A DNA stretch of 64,000 nucleotides from the NCBI GenBank assembly GCA_035477115.1, contig DATIKW010000041.1:4568-68567 (forward strand), given 5' to 3'. The notes under the pieces were generated by a model. That model saw nothing but the letters and a program-made list of their open reading frames with translations. It was not told the origin of the DNA and did no database searches. Of the stretch, positions 1 to 8,486 are shown in pieces; the first letter of the stretch is position 1; the number at the start of each line of letters is the position of its first letter. This DNA comes from UBA995 sp035477115. GTDB taxonomy: Bacteria > Bacillota > Sulfobacillia > UBA995. A program made the position numbers and the translations under genes.

Positions 1-1
1 G

Positions 2-619
2 ATCTTCCTCACGCTGAACAGCATCGAACAGGGAGCCGGCCCCGCCGAGATTGCCGCCCGAGTCGCCGCGACCGTCCAGGCGGTGGACATCCCCGTGGCG
101 GTATACGGCTCGGGGGACAAGGACCGCGATGTGCCGGTCCTGACCGCCGTGGCCCAGGCCTGCCAGGGGACCGCCATCTTGCTGGGACCGGTGACCCGGG
201 ACGCCCACCGGGAAGTGGCGGAAGCGGCCCGGGACTGCGGGCACGCCGTCATCGCCCAGTCGCCGATGGATGTGAACCTGGCCAAGGATCTCAATATCCG
301 CCTCACCAAACTCCTGCCCGCCGACCGCATCGTCATCGATCCCCTGACCTCCTCGCTGGGCTACGGACTCGAGTACTCTTACTCGACCATGGAGCGCATC
401 CGCCTGGCGGCGATCGTCCACGATGACCGGATGCTGCAGATGCCGATCATCGGCAGGGTGGGCAAAGAGGTATGGAAGACCAAGGAAGCCATTCAGGATG
501 CGGCGAGGGGGGTATGGTGGGAGGCTTTCACCGCCGCCACCTTACTGCTGGCCGGGGCGGACCTGGTCACCCTGCGCCACCCGGATAGCCTGGCCCTCGT
601 TGAGACGACGCTGCACTAA
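2..619 (+). CDS. acsD: Corrinoid iron-sulfur protein small subunit, C-terminal part
   Basis: This is the last 205 residues of the small (delta) subunit of the corrinoid/iron-sulfur protein, which carries the methyl group from methyl-tetrahydrofolate to acetyl-CoA synthase. The reading frame is open to the left edge, so the N-terminal third lies outside the window; the internal GTG at 83 is not a real start. The TIM-barrel sequence with DIPVAVYGSGDKDRD, then MDVNLAKDLN and the conserved LTSSLGYGLEYSYSTMERIR stretch is typical of AcsD/CdhD. It lies 28 bp upstream of cdhA on the same strand and starts the visible part of a five-gene Wood-Ljungdahl operon. The family assignment is firm. Confidence 0.93.
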   Translation: MFLTLNSIEQGAGPAEIAARVAATVQAVDIPVAVYGSGDKDRDVPVLTAVAQACQGTAILLGPVTRDAHREVAEAARDCGHAVIAQSPMDVNLAKDLNIRLTKLLPADRIVIDPLTSSLGYGLEYSYSTMERIRLAAIVHDDRMLQMPIIGRVGKEVWKTKEAIQDAARGVWWEAFTAATLLLAGADLVTLRHPDSLALVETTLH

Positions 620-647
620 CCTCGCGGTTGGGGAGGGAACGGGGTAG

Positions 648-2963
648 ATGACCGGAGGCAAGCTCAAAGACGAGTCCGTGCGGACGATAATCAGGGCGGA
701 GGATGACTGGGAACCGATCGGCCCCACGCCCATGCCGTCCGTCACCGACCTGAGGAACTGGGACTTACGCTTGCTGGATACCTACGAACCGTTTTACGCG
801 CCGTTCTGCGACCTGTGTTGCCTCTGTACCTATGGCAAGTGCGACCTCACGGCCGACCGCAAGGGCGCGTGCGGCCTCAACATGGCCTCGCAACAGGCCA
901 GGATGATCTTGCTGAAGTGCCTCATGGGCACCGCCGCCCACGGCGCCCACGCCCGCCACATGATCGACTTCCTGATCGAGAAACACGGACCTGAGCACCC
1001 CATCGACCTGGGCGGCCAGGTGAACGTGGAGTCGCCCATCATCCGCACCGTCCTCGGCCTGAAGCCCCGGACCCTGGCCGACCTGCGCAAGGCGGTCGAG
1101 TACGTGGAGGGCGAAGTCATCCACCTCCTTTCGGCCACCCACACCGGCCAGGAGGGCGACCACCGGGACTTCGAGTCCAAGGCGTTCCACGCGGGGATGA
1201 TCGACCACGTGGCCCTGGAAGCGGCCGACATCGCCCAGATCGTCGGTTTCGGCTATCCGACCTCGGTGGCCGACACGCCGCTGGTGGAAATCGGTTGGGG
1301 CGCCATCGACAAGACCAAGCCGGTGATCGTGGTCATCGGCCATAACGCCATCACCAGCAACGCCATCGTCGACTACCTGAAGGAGAAGGGGCTTTACGAC
1401 CAGGTCGAGGTCGCCGGCATCTGCTGCACCGCCCTCGACGTCACCCGGTACGCCTCTTTCGCCAAAGTAGTCGGGCCCCTTTCCCAGCAGCGCTTCTTCC
1501 TCAAGACGGGGATTGCCGATGTCATCGTCACCGACGAGCAATGCGTGCTGACGGACATCCCCGAGCTGGCCAAGCAGACCGGGTCAGCCCTGATCGCCTG
1601 CTCCGACAAGATCTGTTACGGCCTTCCCAACTGCTCCGAGGAGGAGACCGAGGCGGTGTTGGCCCGGGTCCTCGAGCAAGGCGAAGGCGTGTTGTTGCTG
1701 GAACCGAAGAAGGCCGCGGAGGTGGCGGTGAAGGCCGCGCTGGCCCTGGCTCCCCGCCGCGACAAGTCGCTGCTGACGGCGGAGGAAGCCGCCAAGCTCG
1801 CCGCCAAGTGCCGGGGCGCTTGCGAGATGTGCAATCAAGTCTGCCCCAACTTGCTTACGGTGAGCGCCGCCGTGAACGCCATGCGCCAGGGCGACGCGGG
1901 GCCCATCGGTGCGCTGTTCCTGCGCTGCATCGGTTGCGGCGCCTGCGAGCAGGCTTGTCCCCATCATATACCCGTGCAACGGCTGATGCAGGCCGGTGCG
2001 GTCCAGGAGAAGTACAAGCTGCGCAGCGGCCGCGGCCCCATCCATGACGTGGAGATCCGCAAAGTCGGTTCGCCCATCGTCCTCGGCACGATCCCCGGAG
2101 TGGTCCTGTTTGCCGGCTGCTCCAACTTCCCCGAGGACATCGACGATGTCGCCTGGCTCGCCGAAGAGCTGGCCCGCCGCAAGTACATCGTGACCCTGTC
2201 GGGATGTTCGGCCATGGCCGCCGCCATGCACAAGGACGCCGAAGGCAAGACCATCTACGAGAAGTACACCCCCGAGTTCGATGCCGGCTGCATCGTGAAC
2301 GTCGGCTCGTGCGTGGCCAACGCCCACGTCGTGGGGGCGGCGATCAAGATCGCCAACATCTTCGCCTGCCTGCCCAACCGGGCCAACTTCGAGTTGATGG
2401 CGGATTACATCCTGAACCGTGTGGGCGCCTGCGGCGTGGTATGGGGGCCGTACTCCCAGAAAGCCCTGACCATCGGCACCGGCGCCGTGCGCTGGGGCAT
2501 CCCCGTAGTGCTCGGGCCCCATGGCTCGAAGTACAGCCGCCTGTTCATGAGCAAGAAAGAACACGGCGACTGGCGGGTGATGGACGGCCGTACCCAGCAG
2601 CTCGTCGACACGGCCGAACCGACCCCCGAACACATGATGATCGCGGTCGAGAGCAAGGAGCGCGCGCTCATGACCATCATCAAGCAGTGTTTCCGCCGCA
2701 ACGACACCCCGCCGGGCCGGGCGATCAAGCTCAACAGCTACATCTCCGTCGCCAAGCAGGTCTTGAACAGCCTGCCCGACGACCTGCAGAACTTCGTGCG
2801 CACGGAACGGGACATCCCCATCGTCTACAAGCGGGAGGTCCTCGCTTATCTCAAGGAGGTGGGCTGGCAGCCCAAGCCGACGCTGTCGCTGCCCACGGTC
2901 ATCGGCACTTACCAGACCCGGGTTCCCATCGAGGCCACCATCAAGGAACTCCCGAAGAAGTAG
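648..2963 (+). CDS. cdhA: CO dehydrogenase catalytic subunit, archaeal CdhA type
   Basis: The 771-residue protein interconverts CO and CO2 in the CODH/ACS complex. It is the long archaeal alpha subunit and not the ~630-residue bacterial CooS/AcsA. The N-terminus has WEPIGPTPMP, then the cysteine set CDLCCLCTYGKC (residues 54-65) and GACGL for the B/D clusters. A built-in two-cluster ferredoxin segment follows at about 387-440 (CRGACEMCNQVCP and CIGCGACEQACP), a CdhA hallmark. C-cluster candidates include GHNAITSNA, AGICCTA, TDEQC, LSGCSAMA and VGSCVANAH. The ATG is the first in-frame start after acsD; a GGAGGG lies slightly far upstream. cdhB follows after 11 bp. Transfer from archaea is inference and needs a tree. 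Confidence 0.95.
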   Translation: MTGGKLKDESVRTIIRAEDDWEPIGPTPMPSVTDLRNWDLRLLDTYEPFYAPFCDLCCLCTYGKCDLTADRKGACGLNMASQQARMILLKCLMGTAAHGAHARHMIDFLIEKHGPEHPIDLGGQVNVESPIIRTVLGLKPRTLADLRKAVEYVEGEVIHLLSATHTGQEGDHRDFESKAFHAGMIDHVALEAADIAQIVGFGYPTSVADTPLVEIGWGAIDKTKPVIVVIGHNAITSNAIVDYLKEKGLYDQVEVAGICCTALDVTRYASFAKVVGPLSQQRFFLKTGIADVIVTDEQCVLTDIPELAKQTGSALIACSDKICYGLPNCSEEETEAVLARVLEQGEGVLLLEPKKAAEVAVKAALALAPRRDKSLLTAEEAAKLAAKCRGACEMCNQVCPNLLTVSAAVNAMRQGDAGPIGALFLRCIGCGACEQACPHHIPVQRLMQAGAVQEKYKLRSGRGPIHDVEIRKVGSPIVLGTIPGVVLFAGCSNFPEDIDDVAWLAEELARRKYIVTLSGCSAMAAAMHKDAEGKTIYEKYTPEFDAGCIVNVGSCVANAHVVGAAIKIANIFACLPNRANFELMADYILNRVGACGVVWGPYSQKALTIGTGAVRWGIPVVLGPHGSKYSRLFMSKKEHGDWRVMDGRTQQLVDTAEPTPEHMMIAVESKERALMTIIKQCFRRNDTPPGRAIKLNSYISVAKQVLNSLPDDLQNFVRTERDIPIVYKREVLAYLKEVGWQPKPTLSLPTVIGTYQTRVPIEATIKELPKK

Positions 2964-2974
2964 GAGGGAAGGCC

Positions 2975-3526
2975 ATGGCTGCGGAAGTACTGACTACCCC
3001 GTATTACCGGGTCAACGTGCTGACCGGCACCCGGGCCGCCCGGGTGGTCGACGACCCGGCGGAAGCCGCCAAGATCATCGCCGGAGCCAAGAACCCGCTG
3101 TACGTGTTGGGACCGGATGCGGTGCGCCTTTCAGCCGGCGACAAGCTGCTGATCGATTACGCCCTGGACATCGCCGCCTCCCGGGATATACCCATCTGCG
3201 CCACCGCCCATGTCAAGCGGAAACTGGTGGAGTACGGCAAGAAGGCCGACTCCACCTATGACATCATCGAGATCGTGCATTTCTTGAAGATGCCGGAGTG
3301 GAAGGGAGTGCGCGGCCAGGGGCAACATGACCTCGTGCTGTTCTCGGGCGTACGCTGCGACCTCGCCGAGCGCGGCCTGTCCACGCTGAAGCACTTCGCG
3401 CCGCACCTACGCACCTTCGCCATATGCCGGCGGGGCCATCCCAATGCCGACTACACCGTGCCGGTGACCGCGCGCGGCGACCGCTGGATCGAGTACCTTC
3501 AGGGGTTGGTGGCGGCGCTCGGTTGA
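2975..3526 (+). CDS. cdhB: CODH/ACS complex epsilon subunit
   Basis: The 183-residue protein resembles the CdhB (epsilon) subunit that binds CdhA in the archaeal acetyl-CoA decarbonylase/synthase complex. The fold is a Rossmann-like, DHS-type domain: KNPLYVLGPDA near the N-terminus, a central AATAHVK-like segment (actually ICATAHVKRKLVEYG), and DLVLFSGVRCDLAERGLSTLK in the second half. Bacterial acetogen clusters normally have no epsilon subunit, so its presence supports the archaeal-type assignment of cdhA. The start is ATG 2975, behind AGGAGGG that overlaps the cdhA stop. A longer open frame beginning at 2204 reads through cdhA in another phase and is not a gene. Confidence 0.9.
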   Translation: MAAEVLTTPYYRVNVLTGTRAARVVDDPAEAAKIIAGAKNPLYVLGPDAVRLSAGDKLLIDYALDIAASRDIPICATAHVKRKLVEYGKKADSTYDIIEIVHFLKMPEWKGVRGQGQHDLVLFSGVRCDLAERGLSTLKHFAPHLRTFAICRRGHPNADYTVPVTARGDRWIEYLQGLVAALG

Positions 3527-3558
3527 CCATGGGGCAGGGACTATAGAGGAGGATAGCC

Positions 3559-4746
3559 ATGTACGTCGTGGATGTAGGCCCGCAGTACGAAGGGGAGCGC
3601 ATTCGCCGGGGCGAGTATCACGTCGAGTTCGGCGGCCCCGAGGTCCCGCGCAAGGGAGAACTGGTCACCGTCCGCCCGGCGGCGGAGGTCGAGCACGATC
3701 GGATCACCGTGACCGGGCCGGACCTCAAGGACATGCCGCCCGACTCCGCCCAGCCGCTGTTCATCAAGATCGACGTGGCAGGGGAGCAGCTGGACAAGGA
3801 TCTGGAAGCGGTGGTCGAGCGCCGCATCCATCAGTACATCAACTACATCGAAGGCGCTTTCCATATGGGGCAGCGCAACGAGGTCTGGATTCGGATCCAC
3901 AAGAACTCGGTGAAGAAGGGCCTCGACTCGCTCGCCCACATCGGCCGCATCTTGATCGACCTCTTCACGGCGGAACTGCCGGTCATCGAGAAGATGTCGG
4001 TCGAGTTCTACACCGAGCCGGCGAAGGTCAAGAGCCTGGTGGAAAGCGCCATGAAGGTATACCGGGAGCGGGACGAGAAGGTCCTCGGCTTGAAGGAGGA
4101 GGACGTTGACGAGTTCTACGGTTGCGTCCTCTGCCAGAGCTTCGCGCCCACCCATGTCTGCATCATCACCCCCGAGCGCGTGTCGCTGTGCGGTGCCATC
4201 AACTGGTTCGACGGCCGGGCGGCCACCAAGGTCGACCCGGAAGGAGCCCAGTTCGTGGTGCCCAAGGGCCGGCTCATCGACGAACAAAACGTCAGCTACG
4301 ATGCGGTCAACGAGATCGTGGCCGCCAGGTCGATGGGGGAGAGCACGGTGTTCAGCCTGCATAGCGCGCTCGAGAACCCCCACACTTCCTGCGGTTGCTT
4401 CGAGGCGATCGTCTTCTACATCCCCGAGGTCGACGGCTTCGGCATCGTCAACCGCGACTTCGTCGGGCCCACCGTGATCGGCGAGCCCTTCTCCTCGCTC
4501 GCCGGGCTGGCCAGCGGCGGCAAGCAAAACGCCGGTTACCTCGGGATGGGGGTCCAGTACCTCAAGTCGCCCAAGTTCCTCAAAGGTGACGGGGGCTATA
4601 ACCGCGTGGCCTGGCTGACCTCCTCGCTGAAGGAAGTGGCCAAGGAAGTAGCGCCGGCGGGCGTCGTCGACGCCATCGCCACCGAGAAGGACGTTCAAAA
4701 CGTCGAGGACCTGGTCGGGTTCCGCCAGCGAGCGGGCCGGCTGTAA
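3559..4746 (+). CDS. cdhC: Acetyl-CoA synthase, short CdhC type
   Basis: The 395-residue ACS catalytic subunit condenses CO, a methyl group from the corrinoid protein and CoA into acetyl-CoA at the Ni-Ni-[4Fe-4S] A cluster. The A-cluster ligands are visible: CVLCQSFAPTHVC at about 190, SLCGAINWFDGRAA, and the CGCFEAIVFY segment at about 277. Its length and start match archaeal CdhC, which lacks the ~300-residue N-terminal CODH-binding domain of bacterial AcsB (~730 residues). An AGGAGGATAG site precedes the ATG. It lies between cdhB (32 bp) and acsC (23 bp), so it is surely cotranscribed. The assignment is very firm. Confidence 0.95.
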   Translation: MYVVDVGPQYEGERIRRGEYHVEFGGPEVPRKGELVTVRPAAEVEHDRITVTGPDLKDMPPDSAQPLFIKIDVAGEQLDKDLEAVVERRIHQYINYIEGAFHMGQRNEVWIRIHKNSVKKGLDSLAHIGRILIDLFTAELPVIEKMSVEFYTEPAKVKSLVESAMKVYRERDEKVLGLKEEDVDEFYGCVLCQSFAPTHVCIITPERVSLCGAINWFDGRAATKVDPEGAQFVVPKGRLIDEQNVSYDAVNEIVAARSMGESTVFSLHSALENPHTSCGCFEAIVFYIPEVDGFGIVNRDFVGPTVIGEPFSSLAGLASGGKQNAGYLGMGVQYLKSPKFLKGDGGYNRVAWLTSSLKEVAKEVAPAGVVDAIATEKDVQNVEDLVGFRQRAGRL

Positions 4747-4769
4747 TCTGAATCCGGGAGGAGAAGCCG

Positions 4770-6125
4770 ATGGCCCTCAAGGCCGCGGACATTCAGAAGC
4801 GGCTCCCCGATGGCGGCAAGAAGAACTGCAAGGAGTGCGGCTTGGCCAATTGCTTCGCCTTCGCCATGAAACTCGCTTCCGGCGCGGTAGGCCTTGACCG
4901 CTGTCCGCACCTCGACCCGGCCACCCGGGCCGAGCTGGAAGAGGCGATGCTGCCGCCCATACGCCGGATTACCATCGGTCAGGGGGACCGCCAGGTGGTG
5001 ATCGGCGAGGAAGAAGTGCTCCACCGGCACCAGAAGACCTTCCTGCGAGCGCCCGGCATGGGCTTGCTGCTAAGCGACACGGAGCCGGCCGAGCGGCGGG
5101 CCGCGAAGCTCGAGTGCCTGAGCCAGTGGCAGTTTGAGCGGCTGGCCCGCGTCTCGCATTTCGATCTGGCCGCCCTGGCCTGTGCCAGCGGCAATCGCGA
5201 CGAGTACCTGCGGCTGGTCCGGGAAGTGCTCGATCGGACCGGCGCTGGCATCATCCTCCTCGCCGACGACCCCGGCATCTTGCTCGCCGCCTACGAGGCG
5301 AGCAAGGCGCGCCGGCCCGTGGTATGTGTCACCGCCGCCAACGCCGACCGGGTGTTGCCGGGGCTGGCCCGCGACACGGTGGTGTGCGTCCGCGCTCCTG
5401 ACGTCGAGGCGCTCGCCGCCCTGTCCGCACGGGTGCAGGCGGCCGGTTTTGCGGACCTGCTATTGGGGACGGAGGCCGGGAGCCTGGCGGACCTGGTCCG
5501 GGACCAGACGCTCATCCGGCGGGCCGCCCTCGTGAAGAAGCACCGCCCGCTGGGCTATCCCACCGTCGTGTTCCCGAGTGCTTGCGGCAACACGTCGCCC
5601 GTGGTCTTGGCGGCGGCCATCCCGAAGTATGCCGGGGTGATCATCCTGGACGAGGTGGACGCGGCCAGGTTCCAGGCCTTCTTGACCCTACGCCAGGACA
5701 TATACACCGACCCGCGGGTGCCGCCCACGGTGGAGAGCAAGATCTACGAGTTCAACCGGCCGGGAAGGGATGCCAGCATCCTGGTGACCACCAACTTCGC
5801 CCTGACCTACTACGCGGTGGCGGGCGAGGTGGAGAATAGCCGGCAAGCTGCTTACCTGATGGTGCTGGACACCGGTGGGCTGTGCGTGCTCGCCTCGTGG
5901 TCGGCGGGCAAGCTGAGTTCCGAGTCAATTGCGGAGATGGTGCGCAAGCACGACGTGGCCTCCCGCATCGACCACCTGCAAATGGTGATTCCGGGCCTGG
6001 TCGCGCGGCTGAAGGGCGAAATTGAGGATGAATTGCCGGGCTGGCAGGTCGTGGTGGGGCCCCGCGAGGCGGCCGAGATCCCCGGCTTCCTGCCCGAACT
6101 CATCCGGAAACGACACGCCAACTGA
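4770..6125 (+). CDS. acsC: Corrinoid iron-sulfur protein large subunit
   Basis: The 451-residue gamma subunit of the corrinoid iron-sulfur protein binds the [4Fe-4S] cluster that reactivates the cobalamin, and binds the cobamide with its C-terminal domain. The N-terminal cluster motif has Cys at 20, 23, 28 and 45 (KNCKECGLANC then LDRCPHL). A TIM-barrel follows, and the cobamide-binding region (LTYYAVAGEVEN, VLDTGGLCVLASWSAGKLS) is at the C-terminus. The start is ATG behind GGGAGGAGAAG. It is the last gene of the operon; a perfect hairpin begins 39 bp after its stop. No cooC, acsV or methyltransferase gene follows, so those must lie upstream or elsewhere. Confidence 0.94.
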   Translation: MALKAADIQKRLPDGGKKNCKECGLANCFAFAMKLASGAVGLDRCPHLDPATRAELEEAMLPPIRRITIGQGDRQVVIGEEEVLHRHQKTFLRAPGMGLLLSDTEPAERRAAKLECLSQWQFERLARVSHFDLAALACASGNRDEYLRLVREVLDRTGAGIILLADDPGILLAAYEASKARRPVVCVTAANADRVLPGLARDTVVCVRAPDVEALAALSARVQAAGFADLLLGTEAGSLADLVRDQTLIRRAALVKKHRPLGYPTVVFPSACGNTSPVVLAAAIPKYAGVIILDEVDAARFQAFLTLRQDIYTDPRVPPTVESKIYEFNRPGRDASILVTTNFALTYYAVAGEVENSRQAAYLMVLDTGGLCVLASWSAGKLSSESIAEMVRKHDVASRIDHLQMVIPGLVARLKGEIEDELPGWQVVVGPREAAEIPGFLPELIRKRHAN

Positions 6126-6164
6126 GAAGGCGCTCCTCGCCGGATCAATGAGCAGATAGGGAAA

Positions 6165-6186
6165 GAGGCCGGGGCAACCCGGCCTC
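6165..6186 (+). terminator. Hairpin terminator after the CODH/ACS operon
   Basis: A perfect 9-bp stem (GAGGCCGGG pairing with CCCGGCCTC) closes a GCAA tetraloop 40 bp after the acsC stop. The GNRA-type loop and GC-rich stem make it very stable, although the following bases (TCGCGTTG) are not a clear U-tract. It is the natural 3' end of the acsD-cdhABC-acsC transcript. Confidence 0.7.
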
Positions 6187-6202
6187 TCGCGTTGCAGGCC
6201 CT

Positions 6203-6320
6203 CATGCCCCATGGGGCACCACGGGGCACGAAAACGGCGGGGCACCGGGGTGGCGGGGCGGCGGGAGACCGCACTGGGGGACGTACGGGCATTGGGATAT
6301 AGAGGCGGGTTCCGAACCCT
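6203..6320 (+). repeat. Dispersed repeat, degenerate full-length copy
   Basis: This copy has the three modules of the repeat family seen elsewhere in the window: a 5' part starting CATGCCCC with a GGGGCAC partner and GAAAACGGC, a middle GGCGGGAGACCGC...GGACGTACGGG block, and a decayed 3' palindrome (GGCGGGTTCCGAACCC). The middle block matches the copy at 35646-35766 closely. There is no coding capacity. The following 240 bases (to about 6565) show no gene, only a short GGTGAT/ATCACC inverted pair near 6510-6535. Confidence 0.75.
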
Positions 6321-6565
6321 ACGCATTACCCATGGTTCCGCCACCAACAGGAAGTAAGCACATTTGGGGCTGAGAGGACGCCTGGCGGGGGCCGGCATTG
6401 GATGTTGTTGCCAACGTCCTTTGGCGGCTTTTGGGAGAGATTTAGTCACACTCACCCGAAGGAAGGTTCACGCGCATGCGGCCAGGCATCCTCCTGACCG
6501 CCATCTCATCATCACCCCAAGAGGAGGTGATTGCCAAGGGCTGACGAAACCGAATGAGGCCCGGG

Positions 6566-6660
6566 TGGGGAATTGCGTGAACGTCCCCCTCGGGAATTAC
6601 ATGATTGTGACCGTGGGGAATTGCGTGGTTGACCCATGGGGAATCACCTGAACGGCGACA
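6566..6660 (+). repeat. Four 24-bp direct repeats (iteron-like)
   Basis: Four units begin with T(G/C)GGGAATTGCGTG or a close variant at 6566, 6590, 6614 and 6637, a spacing of 24, 24 and 23 bp. Units 1 and 3 share the core GGGGAATTGCGTG exactly. Unit 2 reads CGGGAATTACATG and unit 4 GGGGAATCACCTG. The array ends about 70 bp before the DUF2283 gene. Constant spacing suggests binding sites for an oligomeric protein. From memory, similar GGGAATTACGTG arrays occur in the ends of IS21-like elements, but no transposase is present here, so that link is only a suggestion. Confidence 0.7.
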
Positions 6661-6728
6661 AACCCGAGTGAACGTCACTGGGTCATCACGGCATACATTG
6701 CCAGAAGACTGGCAGAAGGAGAGGCCGA

Positions 6729-6974
6729 ATGGAAACGAAGCTGAGCTTCCGGTATGACCGCGAAGCCGACATCCTTCACATCGACAAGCGCCCACCTTAT
6801 GCGGCTCAAGAGTCCGAGGAGCTTGGCGATGAGGTCATCGCGCGAATGAACCCGAGCACGGACGAGGTCGAGAATCTCGAAGTACTATTCTTCTCAACAC
6901 GCCTGCTGAGGAACGAACTCTTCGAGCTTCCAGTGATAGCCGACCTGCGACTCTCCCGGAAGCGGGGCGCTTGA
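6729..6974 (+). CDS. DUF2283 family protein
   Basis: This 81-residue protein matches the DUF2283 pattern: FRYDREADILHI at the N-terminus, then ELGDEVIARMNPSTDEVENLEVLFFSTRLL. Family members are small and of unknown biochemical function, often beside DUF4258 partners in toxin-antitoxin-like pairs. No DUF4258 gene is seen on either side. The ATG follows AGGAGAGGCCGA, a good ribosome site. Its position between an iteron array and a decayed HicB-like gene supports an accessory, mobile-origin context. Confidence 0.75.
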   Translation: METKLSFRYDREADILHIDKRPPYAAQESEELGDEVIARMNPSTDEVENLEVLFFSTRLLRNELFELPVIADLRLSRKRGA

Positions 6975-7124
6975 CGAGGGAAGCCCGAACGGTGACCGGT
7001 AGCGGTATGCGGTAAAGCGTTGAACCTGTCGCTGCAGAAAGAAATCATGTAAGCGGCTGGGCCGGCTAGCACGTCGTGTGGCCGACCGCTTCGCTGGCGG
7101 CTCGCGGTGCCGCATCAACGATAG

Positions 7125-7426
7125 CATATCGAGCGGGACGCCGAGCGATACTACGCGGCATCCGTTCCGGCCCTGCGTGGTTGTCATACGCAGGCGACGT
7201 CGCTTGACGAGTTGGCCACTCGACTTCGTCGGGGTTCAGAAGATTGCCGTGCGAAAGGTGTCTGGAAGACCAACGCGAAATACTTCGACTGGCCTGAGAG
7301 GATGTCAGACGGGTCGTTCACGGGGAGTTCGTGAAGTGGTTCGAGTTGTCGACTGCGGGCCCAGAAGAGGAGTATCGGGTTGTCGCAGAGCGGGTGTGGA
7401 GGGAAGTCGTCCCGTTATTGCCATGA
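7125..7426 (+). pseudogene. Decayed HicB-like antitoxin remnant
   Basis: From 7125 the frame reads HIERDAERYYAASVPALRG, then CHTQATSLDELATRLRRG, which matches the N-terminal HicB pattern (YYVASVPALPGCHTQG...LDE). An in-frame TAG sits directly before it and the frame stops at 7332-7334. A plausible continuation lies in another frame from 7298 to 7426 (EDVRRVVHGEFVKWFELS, ending REVVPLLP), as if a frameshift occurred near 7295. No HicA toxin is recognisable upstream. The remaining bases up to 7634 show nothing convincing; the 186-codon open frame across them has no family features. Confidence 0.5.
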
Positions 7427-7634
7427 TGAACCTGCCATCGAACAACCCCTTGGACGCGGTCACTCGTTGCGAGGTGTCTGAAAGCGTGCGGCTCAGCGAA
7501 GTGGTGCTCGCTGAGGACGGGAATCGGCCAGCGCAAGACGAAATGGGGTCACGCTTTCATGCCGCCGGCCGGACCAGAAGTGTGCGAAATCGGACCGATC
7601 GATGCGGGCCGACTGAGAATGCGGGGGATGCGCC

Positions 7635-8411
7635 GTGACCGTGAAGGTAGCGCTGCTGTATAGCGGAGCTTACGGGCTGAAGGTGCTGCGGCACCTGCGG
7701 GATGAACCCGGCTTCTGCACCGGGTGCGAGGTGTGCACGAGCTGCCGGGCCGACCACGATCTCGACTTCAGCTCCAGCCTGACTTTCGTCTGGCAGCAAC
7801 CGGAACGGTTGCCGTCCATGATCGAAGACCCCGAGCGTTACCTCCCGGCCGATGCGAACCTGGCCGGAGTCCACACCGTGCTGGCCATCAACCTGCACCA
7901 GGACCTGCTCTTGGCGCTGGTCGATCAGGCCGCGCGAGCGGGCGCCAAGGCGCTGATCGCCCCGGTCGAGGACCCGGCGTGGATCCGGCCGGGGGTGGCG
8001 AACCAGGCGGCGCGACGCGCTCGAGAACTCGGAATAGAGGCAGCCTTCCCCAAGCCCTTCTGCGCCCTGGGCGAAGACGCGGCTACTCCCGCCATCAACG
8101 CGTTCTTGCGCCATTTCCGGATCGGGTATCCCGAGGTCCGGGTGACCACCCGCGGCGGCCGCATCGAGGAGGTGGAGGTCAAGCGCAGTTCGCCGTGCGG
8201 CTGCGCTTATTTCATGGCGCGCAACCTGGAAGGCAAGCCGATCGACGAGCACCTGGTCGAAGTGCTCGCTCAAGCCTGGCATTCCTACCCCTGCATTGCC
8301 AGTATGGCCATGGATCCGCAGCTGAAGGACACCATCCTGCACCGCGGCGGCTACATCCATCGCGATGCCGTGCTGAAAGGGATGCCGGAAGCCGCCCGCG
8401 AAAAGCAGTAA
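7635..8411 (+). CDS. DUF166 family protein
   Basis: The 258-residue protein begins VKVALLYSGAYGLKVLRHL and carries CTGCEVCTSC at residues 28-37, then KRSSPCGCAYFMARNL and YPCIASMAMDP near the C-terminus. This matches DUF166 (PF02593), found mainly in methanogens and a few anaerobic bacteria and labelled only loosely as thymidylate synthase-like. The clustered cysteines suggest a metal or Fe-S site, an inference. It starts with GTG 7635 and lies 75 bp upstream of the 2-oxoacid oxidoreductase genes on the same strand, so it may be cotranscribed with them. The biochemical function is unknown. Confidence 0.75.
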   Translation: MTVKVALLYSGAYGLKVLRHLRDEPGFCTGCEVCTSCRADHDLDFSSSLTFVWQQPERLPSMIEDPERYLPADANLAGVHTVLAINLHQDLLLALVDQAARAGAKALIAPVEDPAWIRPGVANQAARRARELGIEAAFPKPFCALGEDAATPAINAFLRHFRIGYPEVRVTTRGGRIEEVEVKRSSPCGCAYFMARNLEGKPIDEHLVEVLAQAWHSYPCIASMAMDPQLKDTILHRGGYIHRDAVLKGMPEAAREKQ

Positions 8412-8486
8412 GAGTTTGAGGAAGAGACTGCCTCAAGAGGGGCCGGCCGCCCGGGCGGTCGCCAGGCGCGAGGAGGTGGCGGGAGG

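Noticed and set aside
1584..2633. 349-codon minus-strand open frame opposite cdhA
   Set aside because: Antisense shadow of a firmly identified gene; long antisense frames are expected in GC-rich DNA.
7078..7638. 186-codon plus-strand open frame
   Set aside because: Low-complexity Arg-rich translation, no ribosome site and no family features; it overlaps the HicB-like remnant in another frame.
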